DNA from: an uncultured Lachnospiraceae bacterium
GTDB lineage: Bacteria; Bacillota; Clostridia; Lachnospirales; Lachnospiraceae
Assembly (NCBI GenBank): GCA_947173495.1
Contig: CAMWFQ010000001.1
Span: forward strand, 124,001-188,000
Reading direction: 5' to 3'
DNA: 64,000 nt
The notes beneath the pieces were generated by a model. The model was not told the origin of the DNA. It was given only the letters and a program-made list of their open reading frames with translations, and searched no databases. Shown piece by piece: positions 34,438 through 43,476 of the stretch. The translations under genes and the position numbers were made by a program. The stretch's first letter is position 1. Every line of letters starts with the position of its first letter.

Positions 34438-35757
34438 TCACACTGTGACCGTCTGTGTCCATGCCTTTCCGCTGGAAGGGAATAATTCTCCGAATCCCCG
34501 GTCTTCAATGGTAATCACAGCCTGGTCAACTGCCGCCATCTCAATATGCACATTCAGTCTGGTCGTTCGTTTGGGCCGCTCCGGAAGCCCTTCCAGTGAT
34601 ACCGGCCTGGCGGACACATTTCCTCCGGTCAGAGGTGTAATCACGAACTCCACGCTGCTGCCATCCTCCAGTATAATATCAAACTCCGCCTCCGCTTCAT
34701 ACCAGTTCGTTCCCGCATCCAAAACCGCATAATAGGAATCTTCTCCGCAGCGAAGCGCTTTCAATCCTATATTAGATTTTAGTTTGTCCTTTCCCAGATA
34801 TACATATTCCTTCCACTCATCCCCGGGATGCAGACGCTCCAGCATCCCATAACATGCGCCTTTGCTGTAAAGATTATTTCCCTGGAATACCCTGCGGTTC
34901 CGGCAGAGAAGTCTCAGAGAATCCTTCGCCCAGCTTTCCTTAAACCCATCTCCTAAAAGGAAAATTGTGGAAACTATTTTCTCCTGGATACATTCTCCCG
35001 CCACATAAAGAAACAGGACGTCCAGCTCCGCCATCTGCTGTTGTTTTCTTTCCTCATCCTCACTCCATACCCTGCGCTCCATCTGGGGATACTCTTTTTC
35101 CTCCACAAACACCACTTTGGGCGTCGTCCTGCGGTTACATTCCAGACGAAGGATCTTAAGCGTTTCGTTGTACTCAAAGATCATCACATCGTTCTTCCAC
35201 AACTCCTTTTCCTGATGAAGCGTATAAGCGAAAAAGCTCTCCTGATGACTCTGAATACAGATCTGCCCCACGGCATGCGCCTTCAGCTGCAGGCCTGCCG
35301 CCACTTTTTCCAGAAGCTGAACCATGCGGGGCGTAAGCTCCTCAACGGTAAACATTATGGCTTCGATCTGATTAAAAGAAATGTGGATCCCCAGGAGAGA
35401 TAAACTTCTCTTTACAAACAGGGCCAGCAGCGCCGACGGGTCAAAGGCCTCCTCCTCCACCAGCACATCTTCTCCTCTCTCCGCCATGACAAGAAGATTT
35501 TCTACCAGTATCCCGCTTTCCTCTCCGGCCGCTCTCAGAGCTTCTTTTCCATAATACCACTGGTTAACACCCTTCCGTTTGCACAGGACTACCGGAATAT
35601 TATACTGCTCTGTTCCTGCTACTGATGAAACCGTCTGGGGATCCGACTCATCCATCGCACAATAACTGATCTGGGCGTACTCCCGCCCCAGATCATAGCC
35701 TACCACGAATTTTCTGCTGTTTCTTTTCCCTGCTGCTTCCTTCTGGCTCTGAAACAT
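34438..35757 (-). CDS. Actin/Hsp70-fold protein, DUF5716-like (conserved operon, gene 2)
   Basis: 439 residues. After a basic start, FVVGYDLGREYAQISY resembles the phosphate-1 loop of the actin/Hsp70 ATPase fold (VGIDLGT...). TIFLLGDGFKESW resembles the adenosine motif (xxxGGxxxxP). The C-terminal 120 residues are beta-rich. I associate it with DUF5716, found next to the DUF5717-type protein in Lachnospiraceae. It may be a nucleotide-controlled switch or chaperone for the operon. GAGG lies only 3 nt from the ATG. Confidence 0.65.
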   Translation of the reverse strand: MFQSQKEAAGKRNSRKFVVGYDLGREYAQISYCAMDESDPQTVSSVAGTEQYNIPVVLCKRKGVNQWYYGKEALRAAGEESGILVENLLVMAERGEDVLVEEEAFDPSALLALFVKRSLSLLGIHISFNQIEAIMFTVEELTPRMVQLLEKVAAGLQLKAHAVGQICIQSHQESFFAYTLHQEKELWKNDVMIFEYNETLKILRLECNRRTTPKVVFVEEKEYPQMERRVWSEDEERKQQQMAELDVLFLYVAGECIQEKIVSTIFLLGDGFKESWAKDSLRLLCRNRRVFQGNNLYSKGACYGMLERLHPGDEWKEYVYLGKDKLKSNIGLKALRCGEDSYYAVLDAGTNWYEAEAEFDIILEDGSSVEFVITPLTGGNVSARPVSLEGLPERPKRTTRLNVHIEMAAVDQAVITIEDRGFGELFPSSGKAWTQTVTV

Positions 35758-35847
35758 TTTCCTCTTATCTCCGCTTCCAGTGCTGCCGCGCCGTCCCGCC
35801 TCTTCTTCCCTGCTCTTTTACCGGCACTTTCTTTTCTGCTAAAGGCA

Positions 35848-38800
35848 CTAAAGAATATGAAATAATTCCTTCACAAGAAATTCCCGTTCATAATACTCAT
35901 AGAGAAGATGCTCCATGGTATCGTAATCATGGAGATTTCTCCCGATCGCAATATCGTTGAGCAGCGTATATCTGTCCTCTCTCTGCTCTCCCCCCGCTTC
36001 GTTGCGGCTCAGGGTCCCGCTTTCGGTCAGACTCTCTTTCCCATCTTCAATCTCTGTAATATAATACTGCAAATGCTCTCCAAAGAAAAGAATAAACTGT
36101 TTGACGCATATTCCTCCAAACATGTCCTGCATCTCTTCTTTGATATAATCTTCTCCGGAATCTTTATCTTTTTCCAGAAGATAGTGGATATAAGCCCTGT
36201 TTCCTCTGGCAGTCCGGTATTCGATCATGGTCTTGTCCATAAACTGCCGCATGAAAACAATATTATCCGCATATTCCTTAAAATAAGGAAAATACTTGTT
36301 TTTTCTCAGAATATCCCGCAAAAAAACCAGCAGACAGCGTGAAATACGCTCGTCCACCTTTTTTTTATTTTCCGCGTAATACTTTGTATATGCGAGTTTG
36401 CACACAAACGGAATGTCCTCCTGCCTGCCCGCCGCTCTCTGCAGAGCCTCCAAAAGCGTTTCGTCCAGCACTCTGTCTCTCAGAAAATAGTCGCAGGAAC
36501 ACTGGGCCAGAACCGCCAGCTCTACCTCCGTCCTCGCGCCGCCGGATACATACCGCCTGAAAATTTCCGCCTTTTCTCCCACATAAGCCCCGGTATAGAG
36601 CATCTGGGACAGGATCCTCTCCGAAAGCGCATATGTGTCCACTCCAAAGGCTTCCGCCGCCTTCCAGATGTCTCGCATTTCTTTGCTGGTGCCCTGGAAA
36701 AAGCGGCACAGATACTCCAGCAGATTTTCGTCGTACTTATCTGCGTGAAACGCCCGGAAAACCAGCTGTGTCATCACCGGATCTTCCTGTATTCCTTCCA
36801 GCGAAAGCAGTCGGCTGCAAAGACGCATGATGATCTTTGCCTCCACGCCTTCCTCTCCCCGGAGCCTGATCCATTCAAACGCCTTCTCATGCATCCCCCG
36901 AAGCACCATGAAACGTACGATCCGGGAAAAACAATCCTTCCGGATATCATCCGGCGCAAGCTTTTTCAGGAAATCATCCATCTCCTGCATCCTGTCACTG
37001 TCATAGAAAAACTGAATCAGCCGCATCCGGATCTCCTGACGGATCGTCTGCCGGATCTGATCCGAGCCCGCCAGACGTTTCATATACTCCACATTTTCTT
37101 CACTGATCCCTGACAAATGGCTTCCTCGCTCACACATCCAGAGGTCAAAATGAATACTTTCTGTCACACAGGGCGCAATCGCAGAGGCAAAGCTGTCCGG
37201 CACGATCATTCTCTCGACACTGAACTCCTCTTCCCTGCAATACCTGTTTCCATCTGCATCCTCCAAAAGAATGCGGCAGTCGCTTCCATAGACGGGCACA
37301 TAAGCCTCCCGTCCGCTCACAGGATAAACGGTTTCCTGTCTTTCCTTGTCATAAACTATGATTACTTTTCGTATATCATCGCGCTGCAATAAAAAGCGTC
37401 TGGTAAACAAAACCGGCTCAAAGTTCTCTGCCACCTCCGGCGTGAGCATCACATCCTGAAAAAGATTTTTATAGAGATATGCCAGATATTGATTGATTCT
37501 TCCCTTCAGAATCTGGGACGAAACGAACCGTTCAATCTGTTCTCTGTAATTCTCATACAGCTCGGGAAACTGTTCCTTGTTCCGATGCATATATGTGTAA
37601 AGAAACGAATTATGTAAACTGTCCAGGGTGCTGTCAAAGGCAAAATACATCAACACAATCCTGGGGATCTCTCTTTTCTCCTCCAGAGGAAGCGAAAGCA
37701 TGTAGTGCTCATAAAGCCGTGTGATCCTGAGCTCCTTTTCAATCCCCTTTTCATACCAGGGAAAGGCGAAGGCTTCGGTAATATTCCCTTTGATCAGCAG
37801 GGTACAGACCGCCTGCAGTACGTCATCGCTGGGCACAATCTGATAGCAGGCTCTCAAAATGGCAAAGAGACGTCCGGAATACTTTTTCATTCGCTGGGCC
37901 AGATAAACAATCTGAACGATCACATCCGCTGTCAGAAGCTCTTTTTTGGCCGCGTAGGAAAGAATCTGTAGCTCAAATGCATCCAGACGCATCAGAAGCG
38001 CCGGATTGGCGGCAATCAGATTCCACACCTCGATATAGAGCACGGGACTTGTGCAGCCCTGCCGGAACTGCTCCTCCAGAATAATCCATTTCTTGGATGG
38101 GCTTCTGGTATATTCCCCTGACAAATACAGAAGAAGCCATGCAATCCGCCAGTTATCGGAATTCTGAACAAAAATCCGCTCCACCCGCGCCGCAGTCTCC
38201 TCTACAGGCTCTGCAGAAGATCCTGTCATGGTGGACAGATAAAGATAATAACTATACAAGGCAGGATCAGCTTCCTCTTCTATCATACCTTCCGCCTGCT
38301 CCAGAAGCCATTGCGCCTCATTCAGACGCTCCTCTGTGATCAGAAGCTGCGCTTTATACAGCAGAGGGGCCGCATCTCTCTCGTCCAGCCGGATCAGTTC
38401 TTCCACCAGCGCCCCGGTCTCTTTCATCCACAAAGCCCCGCTGATCTTTTTGCCGCGAAAAGCCTCATAGTACTGCATCAGTTCTATGAGGATATGCTTC
38501 TTCTGCCGGGCAAGCGCCGGCACCTTTATGGTTACGGTTTTATTGACCACCAGAATCCGGGCTGTCAGCGACTGGTAGGGACTGCGCAGGCAGATTTCCC
38601 CGTAATTTCTGCCGGCATGGAGCTTTTCGGAAGAAATATAAAAAGGCAGGCGATAACAGTTCCCCAAAAAGTCCTCTTCCCGGATCACGTCCTTTTCCAG
38701 GCGGATAAAATCCCCTTCTTTTTCCACAGAAAGCTCCGAATATCCCCAGCCGTTGCGGTTAATCACCAGCCGATTCTCCATCTTTTCACTGAAATTGTCA

Positions 38801-39441
38801 ATACGGATCTGGGATTCCTCCAGAAAAAATTCTACCTTTTGCTTTTTCCGGATTTCCAGGAGAAACTCCTCCACACACTGCTCCCGCCTGCGCCCTTTCC
38901 GAAGCCCTCTGTAGATCCCATAATACTGCTGGTCCACGCCTGCAAAAACTCGCTCAAAATCTCCGGAGTAGAAAAGAGACACTGCCTGATCCCAGCTGGT
39001 TCTGGCAAGATTTGCAAAATGAAACAGATTTTTAATAACGCCAAGCTCTGAATCCAGCGCTCTGGGAACAATGTTCACATTATAGGGAACATAGTATTCC
39101 CCATGGTTGGAAATAATCCGGAACTCTCCCTTTAAGATTTCCCCTTCCGTCATACCTGCGCTGTCAAACCGATAACTGATCTCCTCACAGGCGCCGGAAA
39201 ACCTCTCAGTCAGGCACTGCATCTTAAGCCGTGTGGAGGATATGGTTCCTTCTGTCACCTCATCGGGAGGACCTGATATGGTAAAGCTGCCCTCATAATC
39301 CTCTCCCTCACACAAATCGAGCTCTATGACCGGAGTGGAAAACTCCAGAGAATAAATCTCATGATTAAATTGTCCCTCCAAAATTCTGTCCAATGCTTCC
39401 TGCACGCTTTTGTCCCTCCGGATGGTTATTATCTTTCGCAT
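35848..39441 (-). CDS. Very large helical-repeat protein, DUF5717-like (conserved operon, gene 1)
   Basis: 1197 residues with no signal peptide or membrane segment. The N-terminal 200 residues are beta-rich with Ig-like strands (LEFSTPVIELDLCEGEDYEG). The rest is mainly alpha-helical repeats of irregular TPR-like type (AQWLLEQAEGMIEEEADP; HEKAFEWIRLRGEEG). A beta segment near 640-720 has YDKERQETVYPV. I associate it with DUF5717, a family confined to Clostridia, function unknown. It heads the four-gene operon and is transcribed toward the Hsp70-like gene. A cytoplasmic scaffold is a reasonable guess. Confidence 0.65.
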   Translation of the reverse strand: MRKIITIRRDKSVQEALDRILEGQFNHEIYSLEFSTPVIELDLCEGEDYEGSFTISGPPDEVTEGTISSTRLKMQCLTERFSGACEEISYRFDSAGMTEGEILKGEFRIISNHGEYYVPYNVNIVPRALDSELGVIKNLFHFANLARTSWDQAVSLFYSGDFERVFAGVDQQYYGIYRGLRKGRRREQCVEEFLLEIRKKQKVEFFLEESQIRIDNFSEKMENRLVINRNGWGYSELSVEKEGDFIRLEKDVIREEDFLGNCYRLPFYISSEKLHAGRNYGEICLRSPYQSLTARILVVNKTVTIKVPALARQKKHILIELMQYYEAFRGKKISGALWMKETGALVEELIRLDERDAAPLLYKAQLLITEERLNEAQWLLEQAEGMIEEEADPALYSYYLYLSTMTGSSAEPVEETAARVERIFVQNSDNWRIAWLLLYLSGEYTRSPSKKWIILEEQFRQGCTSPVLYIEVWNLIAANPALLMRLDAFELQILSYAAKKELLTADVIVQIVYLAQRMKKYSGRLFAILRACYQIVPSDDVLQAVCTLLIKGNITEAFAFPWYEKGIEKELRITRLYEHYMLSLPLEEKREIPRIVLMYFAFDSTLDSLHNSFLYTYMHRNKEQFPELYENYREQIERFVSSQILKGRINQYLAYLYKNLFQDVMLTPEVAENFEPVLFTRRFLLQRDDIRKVIIVYDKERQETVYPVSGREAYVPVYGSDCRILLEDADGNRYCREEEFSVERMIVPDSFASAIAPCVTESIHFDLWMCERGSHLSGISEENVEYMKRLAGSDQIRQTIRQEIRMRLIQFFYDSDRMQEMDDFLKKLAPDDIRKDCFSRIVRFMVLRGMHEKAFEWIRLRGEEGVEAKIIMRLCSRLLSLEGIQEDPVMTQLVFRAFHADKYDENLLEYLCRFFQGTSKEMRDIWKAAEAFGVDTYALSERILSQMLYTGAYVGEKAEIFRRYVSGGARTEVELAVLAQCSCDYFLRDRVLDETLLEALQRAAGRQEDIPFVCKLAYTKYYAENKKKVDERISRCLLVFLRDILRKNKYFPYFKEYADNIVFMRQFMDKTMIEYRTARGNRAYIHYLLEKDKDSGEDYIKEEMQDMFGGICVKQFILFFGEHLQYYITEIEDGKESLTESGTLSRNEAGGEQREDRYTLLNDIAIGRNLHDYDTMEHLLYEYYEREFLVKELFHIL

Positions 39442-39530
39442 AAGTCAATATCCCGCTGCAGCCTGGTGTGCTGTCTGCCGGAATACATTGGCTGATACTG
39501 AAACTGCCTTCAATTTAAGTATACCATTCT

Positions 39531-40454
39531 TTAGGGATCGTCTGCAACAGACTCAACTGAATTTTCATTCAGCGAATTTTCATCCGTCACTTTTCTGGCA
39601 ACTACGACAAACCGGCCATCCTCCGTGTGGTAGCTGCAGGTGGAAAGGGTCAGGATACTGTCCCCGTATTCCGGCTTCACTCCCGTATCGTAGAGCGCCG
39701 CCTCCCTGACCTGTCTTATATATTTGTCAAAGGCCTCCCGGCTGCTCAGATCAATGTGTCTGTAATACCGGAACACGTCCGTCTCCTCCAGATCATAGAT
39801 CTGGCTGTAAAAGGCCGTGATCACCTGATATTCCCCCTCTTGTGTGAGTGTATCAAAGCATATGAGAGGGTGCTCTTCGGCGTAGCTCTCCGAAGCGTAT
39901 TTGTCCAGATCCCCGAACATGGTCTTGTTCCTCATGTGATGGCCGTAAATAATCACGTGGTTGGTGCTCTGAGACCATCCTGCGCCGATGAACAGACTCC
40001 CGCTCACGGATTCGCTGCCGTCAAAGGAACGGTGCAGATAGTATTCCGAATTTCCCGGCGTATACATCACCGGATAATTGATCCGCGTATCCTCTATGGA
40101 CAGCCAGCCTGCCATATCATGATTCTCATCCCAGAGCTCCCGGTATTGGGGAAGTATTTCCTCCCGCTTCACTTCCCTGATCCCGGTCTCTTCCTCCTCT
40201 TTTCCCGATGCCTCCGGCTCTTTTTGTTCATTCTGCTCTTCCCCTTCTTCCGCTTCAGACTCCACCTCTGTATCAGAAGTCTCTTCCCGGGTGGATTCCT
40301 CACTCTCCTGGATCTGCTCCACCTGCCTGGCCAGCCTTCGGTTGGCCGCTCCCTCGCGGCCGCTGCGGTATACCTCAAATATCATCAGAAAAATGGAAAC
40401 AAAGAACACCTGCACCAGAAACAGGCGGGCCCTGCGGCGGTTTTTTTCACTCAT
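39531..40454 (-). CDS. Class B-type sortase
   Basis: 307 residues. One N-terminal membrane segment (about 10-27), an acidic Glu/Ser linker (45-115), then the sortase barrel. Catalytic His is in VIIYGHHMRNKTMFGDL, the Cys in LTLSTCSYHTEDGRFVVVAR and the Arg in the same segment; the alpha-helix insert typical of class B is seen around YYRHIDLSSREAFDKYIRQV. It joins surface proteins to peptidoglycan outside the membrane. No sorting substrate is adjacent; the adhesin at 466-3738 is a possible client. The gene lies 90 nt upstream of the 1197-residue protein. Confidence 0.92.
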   Translation of the reverse strand: MSEKNRRRARLFLVQVFFVSIFLMIFEVYRSGREGAANRRLARQVEQIQESEESTREETSDTEVESEAEEGEEQNEQKEPEASGKEEEETGIREVKREEILPQYRELWDENHDMAGWLSIEDTRINYPVMYTPGNSEYYLHRSFDGSESVSGSLFIGAGWSQSTNHVIIYGHHMRNKTMFGDLDKYASESYAEEHPLICFDTLTQEGEYQVITAFYSQIYDLEETDVFRYYRHIDLSSREAFDKYIRQVREAALYDTGVKPEYGDSILTLSTCSYHTEDGRFVVVARKVTDENSLNENSVESVADDP

Positions 40455-40567
40455 CTATTCTTGATCTCCCTGCGGTAGTATCAGATTTGCCATCTAAATT
40501 TTATCAAATTTCCGGGTGAAGTCAACCTTCTGTTCACGGAGAAGTGCAGGACACTTACTAAGCATTA

Positions 40568-40614
40568 CTTTTCAGAGTTTGGCCAAAGTACCGCGGGGAT
40601 AGGTGTAAATTTCA
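40568..40614. repeat. Half copy of the inverted-repeat element at 61533-61691
   Basis: The sequence from CTTTTCAGAGTTTGGCC through AGGTGTAAATTTCA matches 61533-61581 with about 80 percent identity by eye. Only one arm is present here. It ends next to the 3' end of the decayed AAA-ATPase gene. Confidence 0.5.
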
Positions 40615-40621
40615 GATACGA

Positions 40622-41727
40622 TCAGACTACTGCTTCTATAATCGTTTTTTCCCCAAGTCTTATAATTTTTATTCCTGTCTCCTTCTTTTTGTTGAAGTTG
40701 AAGCTGAGCATATATCCCTTGTTCTGATGAAAATAATCCAGATATTCCGCCAGCTGCGCCTCACCTCTTTCATGATATTCATTTCCATGCCATATTTTCA
40801 GCTCCACTATAAACTGTTCCCCTAGATAATCCACAACCACATCTGTCCGCTTTGCGTCCCTCGTTTGCGCCTCAATATAATAGTTTCCTGTACCATTTAT
40901 GATCGGCTTCAACGCATCATCCGGCAGTCTTTCATCCATAAGCTTACAGAGCGCAGATACCAGATAGGGGTAGCCCGATGTATATTGATATATCTCCCCT
41001 GCCACCTCCCGAACGTCCATCCCGGTGCCGTGATCTGTCTCATACTCCTGAAGCATAGCCGCTATCTGATCTGCTGAAAAGGCCATCTCTACGTCAAAAT
41101 CAGCTGCAATATTCCAGGGACTGTTATACTGATGTTCTTCATCAGATCTGAGCTTTAGTTTCAAATTTTTGATATCATATACCCCTGCCAGAACTACGGA
41201 ATAGAACACCGTTTTTTTCCGCCGTTTCATATAGTACTTTCGGAGCATTGCAAGAAAATCTACAAAAACCTGATTATTGCTTGCACTGTCCACTTCGTCG
41301 ATCATAAGAACCATCGGCCTGGGAGCTGCTTTGCAGATTTCGCTCAGCAGATAGAACATATCGCTTAATGTAATCTTTTCTGACTTTTTCAGAAGATCGA
41401 CGGCTGATTTCATATCGTCTTCCATTACGGTATTTTCATGAACCGCCTCCGCAAACATTCTGGTAAATGCCTTGGTAAAAGAAAATTCATTCTGATATTC
41501 TGCTGTACTGATCCCCTGAAAATCCATGGAAACAACAATGTAATCATCACTCAAATATTCTTCCATAGCATACAGCGTAGTCGTTTTGCCATATTGTCTT
41601 CCTCTGTTAATCACAAAATATTTTCCCCTGTCTATAAACTGATCCTTTATCCTTTTCAGCCGCTCATCCAGCCTGACCATATAATGTATTTCCGGTTCAC
41701 ATTGCCCTTCCGTATTAAACGCCTCAT
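40622..41727 (-). pseudogene. Decayed AAA-ATPase/PD-(D/E)XK gene: start frameshift and internal deletion
   Basis: The intact paralogue at 43477-45018 shows what is missing. The strong site AGGAGGAAAAG is followed by ATGAGG at 41727, but that frame is lost because one T is missing from the T run at 41717-41719; with it restored the protein would begin MRRFNTEGQCEPEIHYMV. The ATP-binding half is complete (NRGRQYGKTTTLYAMEEY Walker A; RPMVLMIDEVDS Walker B). At MDERLPDDALKPIINGTGN (near 40915) about 165 codons found in the paralogue are absent in frame. The nuclease tail (VELKIWHGNEYHERG) remains. An open frame from ATG 41767 could still give a 381-residue product, but that ATG has no ribosome binding site. 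Confidence 0.7.
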
Positions 41728-41820
41728 TCTTTTCCTCCTGCCCCCAATGCCCCTGAGATATCTCCATTCTACCATTGCATCCATAAGCTGTAAAGAAACG
41801 AAAACCCGGTTACGATTCAT

Positions 41821-41963
41821 GTAACTATTCAGCCAGGTCTGCGCATTTACTGCGCAGACCGTAAGAAAGCATATATTTTACCAAGAGTGAATCCGGCTCT
41901 TCGCCGAAGGCGAACTTTAATAGCCGGATTCAGTAACTGTGAAGCCGAAGGCTGAATAGTTAC
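41821..41963. repeat. Nested inverted-repeat cluster (143 bp)
   Basis: The outer arms GTAACTATTCAGCC (41821-41834) and GGCTGAATAGTTAC (41950-41963) are perfect inverses. Inside are two more perfect hairpins: GGTCTGCGCA/TGCGCAGACC (41836-41860) and GAATCCGGCT/AGCCGGATTC (41889-41931). It has the shape of a small non-coding mobile element or a compound terminator and separates the two decayed ATPase/nuclease genes. Confidence 0.7.
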
Positions 41964-42009
41964 CGATTCACGATGCACAGGCATTTTCCGGTATTGAATT
42001 CCCGGATAC

Positions 42010-42324
42010 GGACGGAAAATCTTTCTGATGTATTTGAGGCCTATCATCAACGGCGCTGGTAATTTCTATGTAGAAGATCAGAGCCGTACCAGGCTTCGTT
42101 CCGATATTGTCATAGACTACCGCAGCAGACAATATGTGATTGAATGCAAAATCTGGCGGGGTGAGACCTATAACCAACGTGGAGAGTCTCAATTGGGAGA
42201 TTATCTGGACGCTTATGGCGTCAAAAAAGGATATTTACTCAGCTTCAACTTCAACAAGAAAAAGGAAACGAGCATACGGGAACTTGTCTGTGATGACAAG
42301 ATAATTTTGGAGGTAGTTGTATAA
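42010..42324 (+). pseudogene. 3' fragment of an AAA-ATPase/PD-(D/E)XK gene (nuclease domain only)
   Basis: The frame reads GRKIFLMYLRPIINGAGNFY and continues to the stop at 42324. It aligns with the last ~105 residues of the 43477-45018 protein. The nuclease motif IDYRSRQYVIECKIWRGETY (E-C-K for the ExK pair) and GYLLSFNFNKKKE are kept. Nothing upstream encodes the ATPase. ATG 42028 lacks a ribosome binding site. This is a remnant of a third family member. Confidence 0.75.
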
Positions 42325-42367
42325 GGCCGGATTGGGCGATGCTGTATGGAAGAATACCCGGAATGTA

Positions 42368-42417
42368 AAAGGCGGTTCCAAAAGGTACCCAAACCAACAC
42401 CTTTCAGAACCGCCTTT
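42368..42417. terminator. Bidirectional terminator between convergent genes
   Basis: AAAGGCGGTTC (42368-42378) is the exact inverse of GAACCGCCTTT (42407-42417), with a second inner pair AAAGGT/ACCTTT. It sits between a plus-strand remnant and the minus-strand regulator, where a shared terminator is expected. Confidence 0.7.
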
Positions 42418-42448
42418 CCGCTTTCATTCCTCTGCGCCCTGACGCTGC

Positions 42449-43255
42449 CTATCTCTTACTATCCCGGATCGCCGTATGCAGTCCGGTAAAGAGCTCGTCA
42501 TACTTTATCGTTTTCTTCTCCGGCTTCATAATGCTGACATGAAGGCTCAAAGGAAAGTTCCTTCCTTCATATTCAAAGTCAGTTCCATTTTCGGACAGAA
42601 GTTTCCGGGCGATTTGTTCTGCATAGTCGCGTTCCTCCCGGTCGGTAAGCAATGCGAATTCATCCCCTCCGATCCGGAAAAACACATCCTGCGGCCCGGC
42701 GGCATCGCCCAGTCTGCGCAGGGTCTCCAGGATCGCCATATCTCCTGCCTTGCGGGAAATCTCGTTGACAGGGTGCAGGTTTTTAATGTCACAGCATACA
42801 AAAAAGCAGTTTTTCCTTGTGGAAAACAAATCATATAATTCACTGATATCTACACGTCTTCGTTCTTTCATATAAGTATCTCCATTCTCCAGAGGGCCGG
42901 GAAGCAGCCTTGGAAACAGCTCCGAATACCGGGGTTGTCTGCGGAATTCGGATGGTTTACAGTTCCATACCTGTTTGAATGCACGGGTAAACGACTCATT
43001 GCTGGCATAGCCGCAGAGCATGGCAATATCCAGAATATTCTGCTTTGGATTTTCATGCAGAAGCCTCGCCGCCTTCATCATTCGTCTGCGGACAAGATAA
43101 TCGTGAACACTCATGTGATTGGCATATCGAAACAGCTTTTCCAGTGTTGAGCGGGAACAATAACAGCTCCTTGCTATGTCCTGCGTTGTGATCTCCTGTT
43201 CCAGATGATTTTCCATGTAGGTGAGCGCGTCTCCAAGCAGTTCGATTTTACCCAT
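42449..43255 (-). CDS. AraC-type DNA-binding domain fused to a GGDEF domain
   Basis: 268 residues; ATG 43255 (MGKIELLGDALTYMENHL). Residues 8-105 are a complete AraC double helix-turn-helix (TTQDIARSCYCSRSTLEKLF; LDIAMLCGYASNESFTRAFK). Residues about 125-268 are a compact GGDEF domain with FFRIGGDEFALLTDREERDY intact but shorter than a typical diguanylate cyclase (~170 residues). AraC domains usually lie at the C-terminus with a sugar sensor in front; here the order is reversed and the sensor is replaced. It may bind GTP or c-di-GMP, or make the latter. No target gene is obvious. Confidence 0.85.
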   Translation of the reverse strand: MGKIELLGDALTYMENHLEQEITTQDIARSCYCSRSTLEKLFRYANHMSVHDYLVRRRMMKAARLLHENPKQNILDIAMLCGYASNESFTRAFKQVWNCKPSEFRRQPRYSELFPRLLPGPLENGDTYMKERRRVDISELYDLFSTRKNCFFVCCDIKNLHPVNEISRKAGDMAILETLRRLGDAAGPQDVFFRIGGDEFALLTDREERDYAEQIARKLLSENGTDFEYEGRNFPLSLHVSIMKPEKKTIKYDELFTGLHTAIRDSKR

Positions 43256-43476
43256 ACGAGCCGACTCCTTTCAGGTCTTTTACAGTACTGTAAATACAGG
43301 ATACCATATGCGGGAGAGATTTGCTGGATATTTTGGGTAAACCATGGTATTGAATTCCCGGAAGGGGTGAAATATAATAAGAATAGCAGTTTTAATTTCC
43401 ACCGGAATCTGCATTTTCAAACTGCATTATTATGGTAGAAAAGAATTCTCGACGTTCTGGAAAGGAGCCTTTACAT

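Noticed and set aside
40622-41767. Intact 381-residue AAA-ATPase gene
   Set aside because: The only good ribosome binding site precedes an ATG that is one base out of frame, and about 165 internal codons are missing relative to the intact paralogue.
41847-42050. 67-residue minus-strand frame
   Set aside because: It lies within the nested inverted repeats and opposite the nuclease remnant. No start site.
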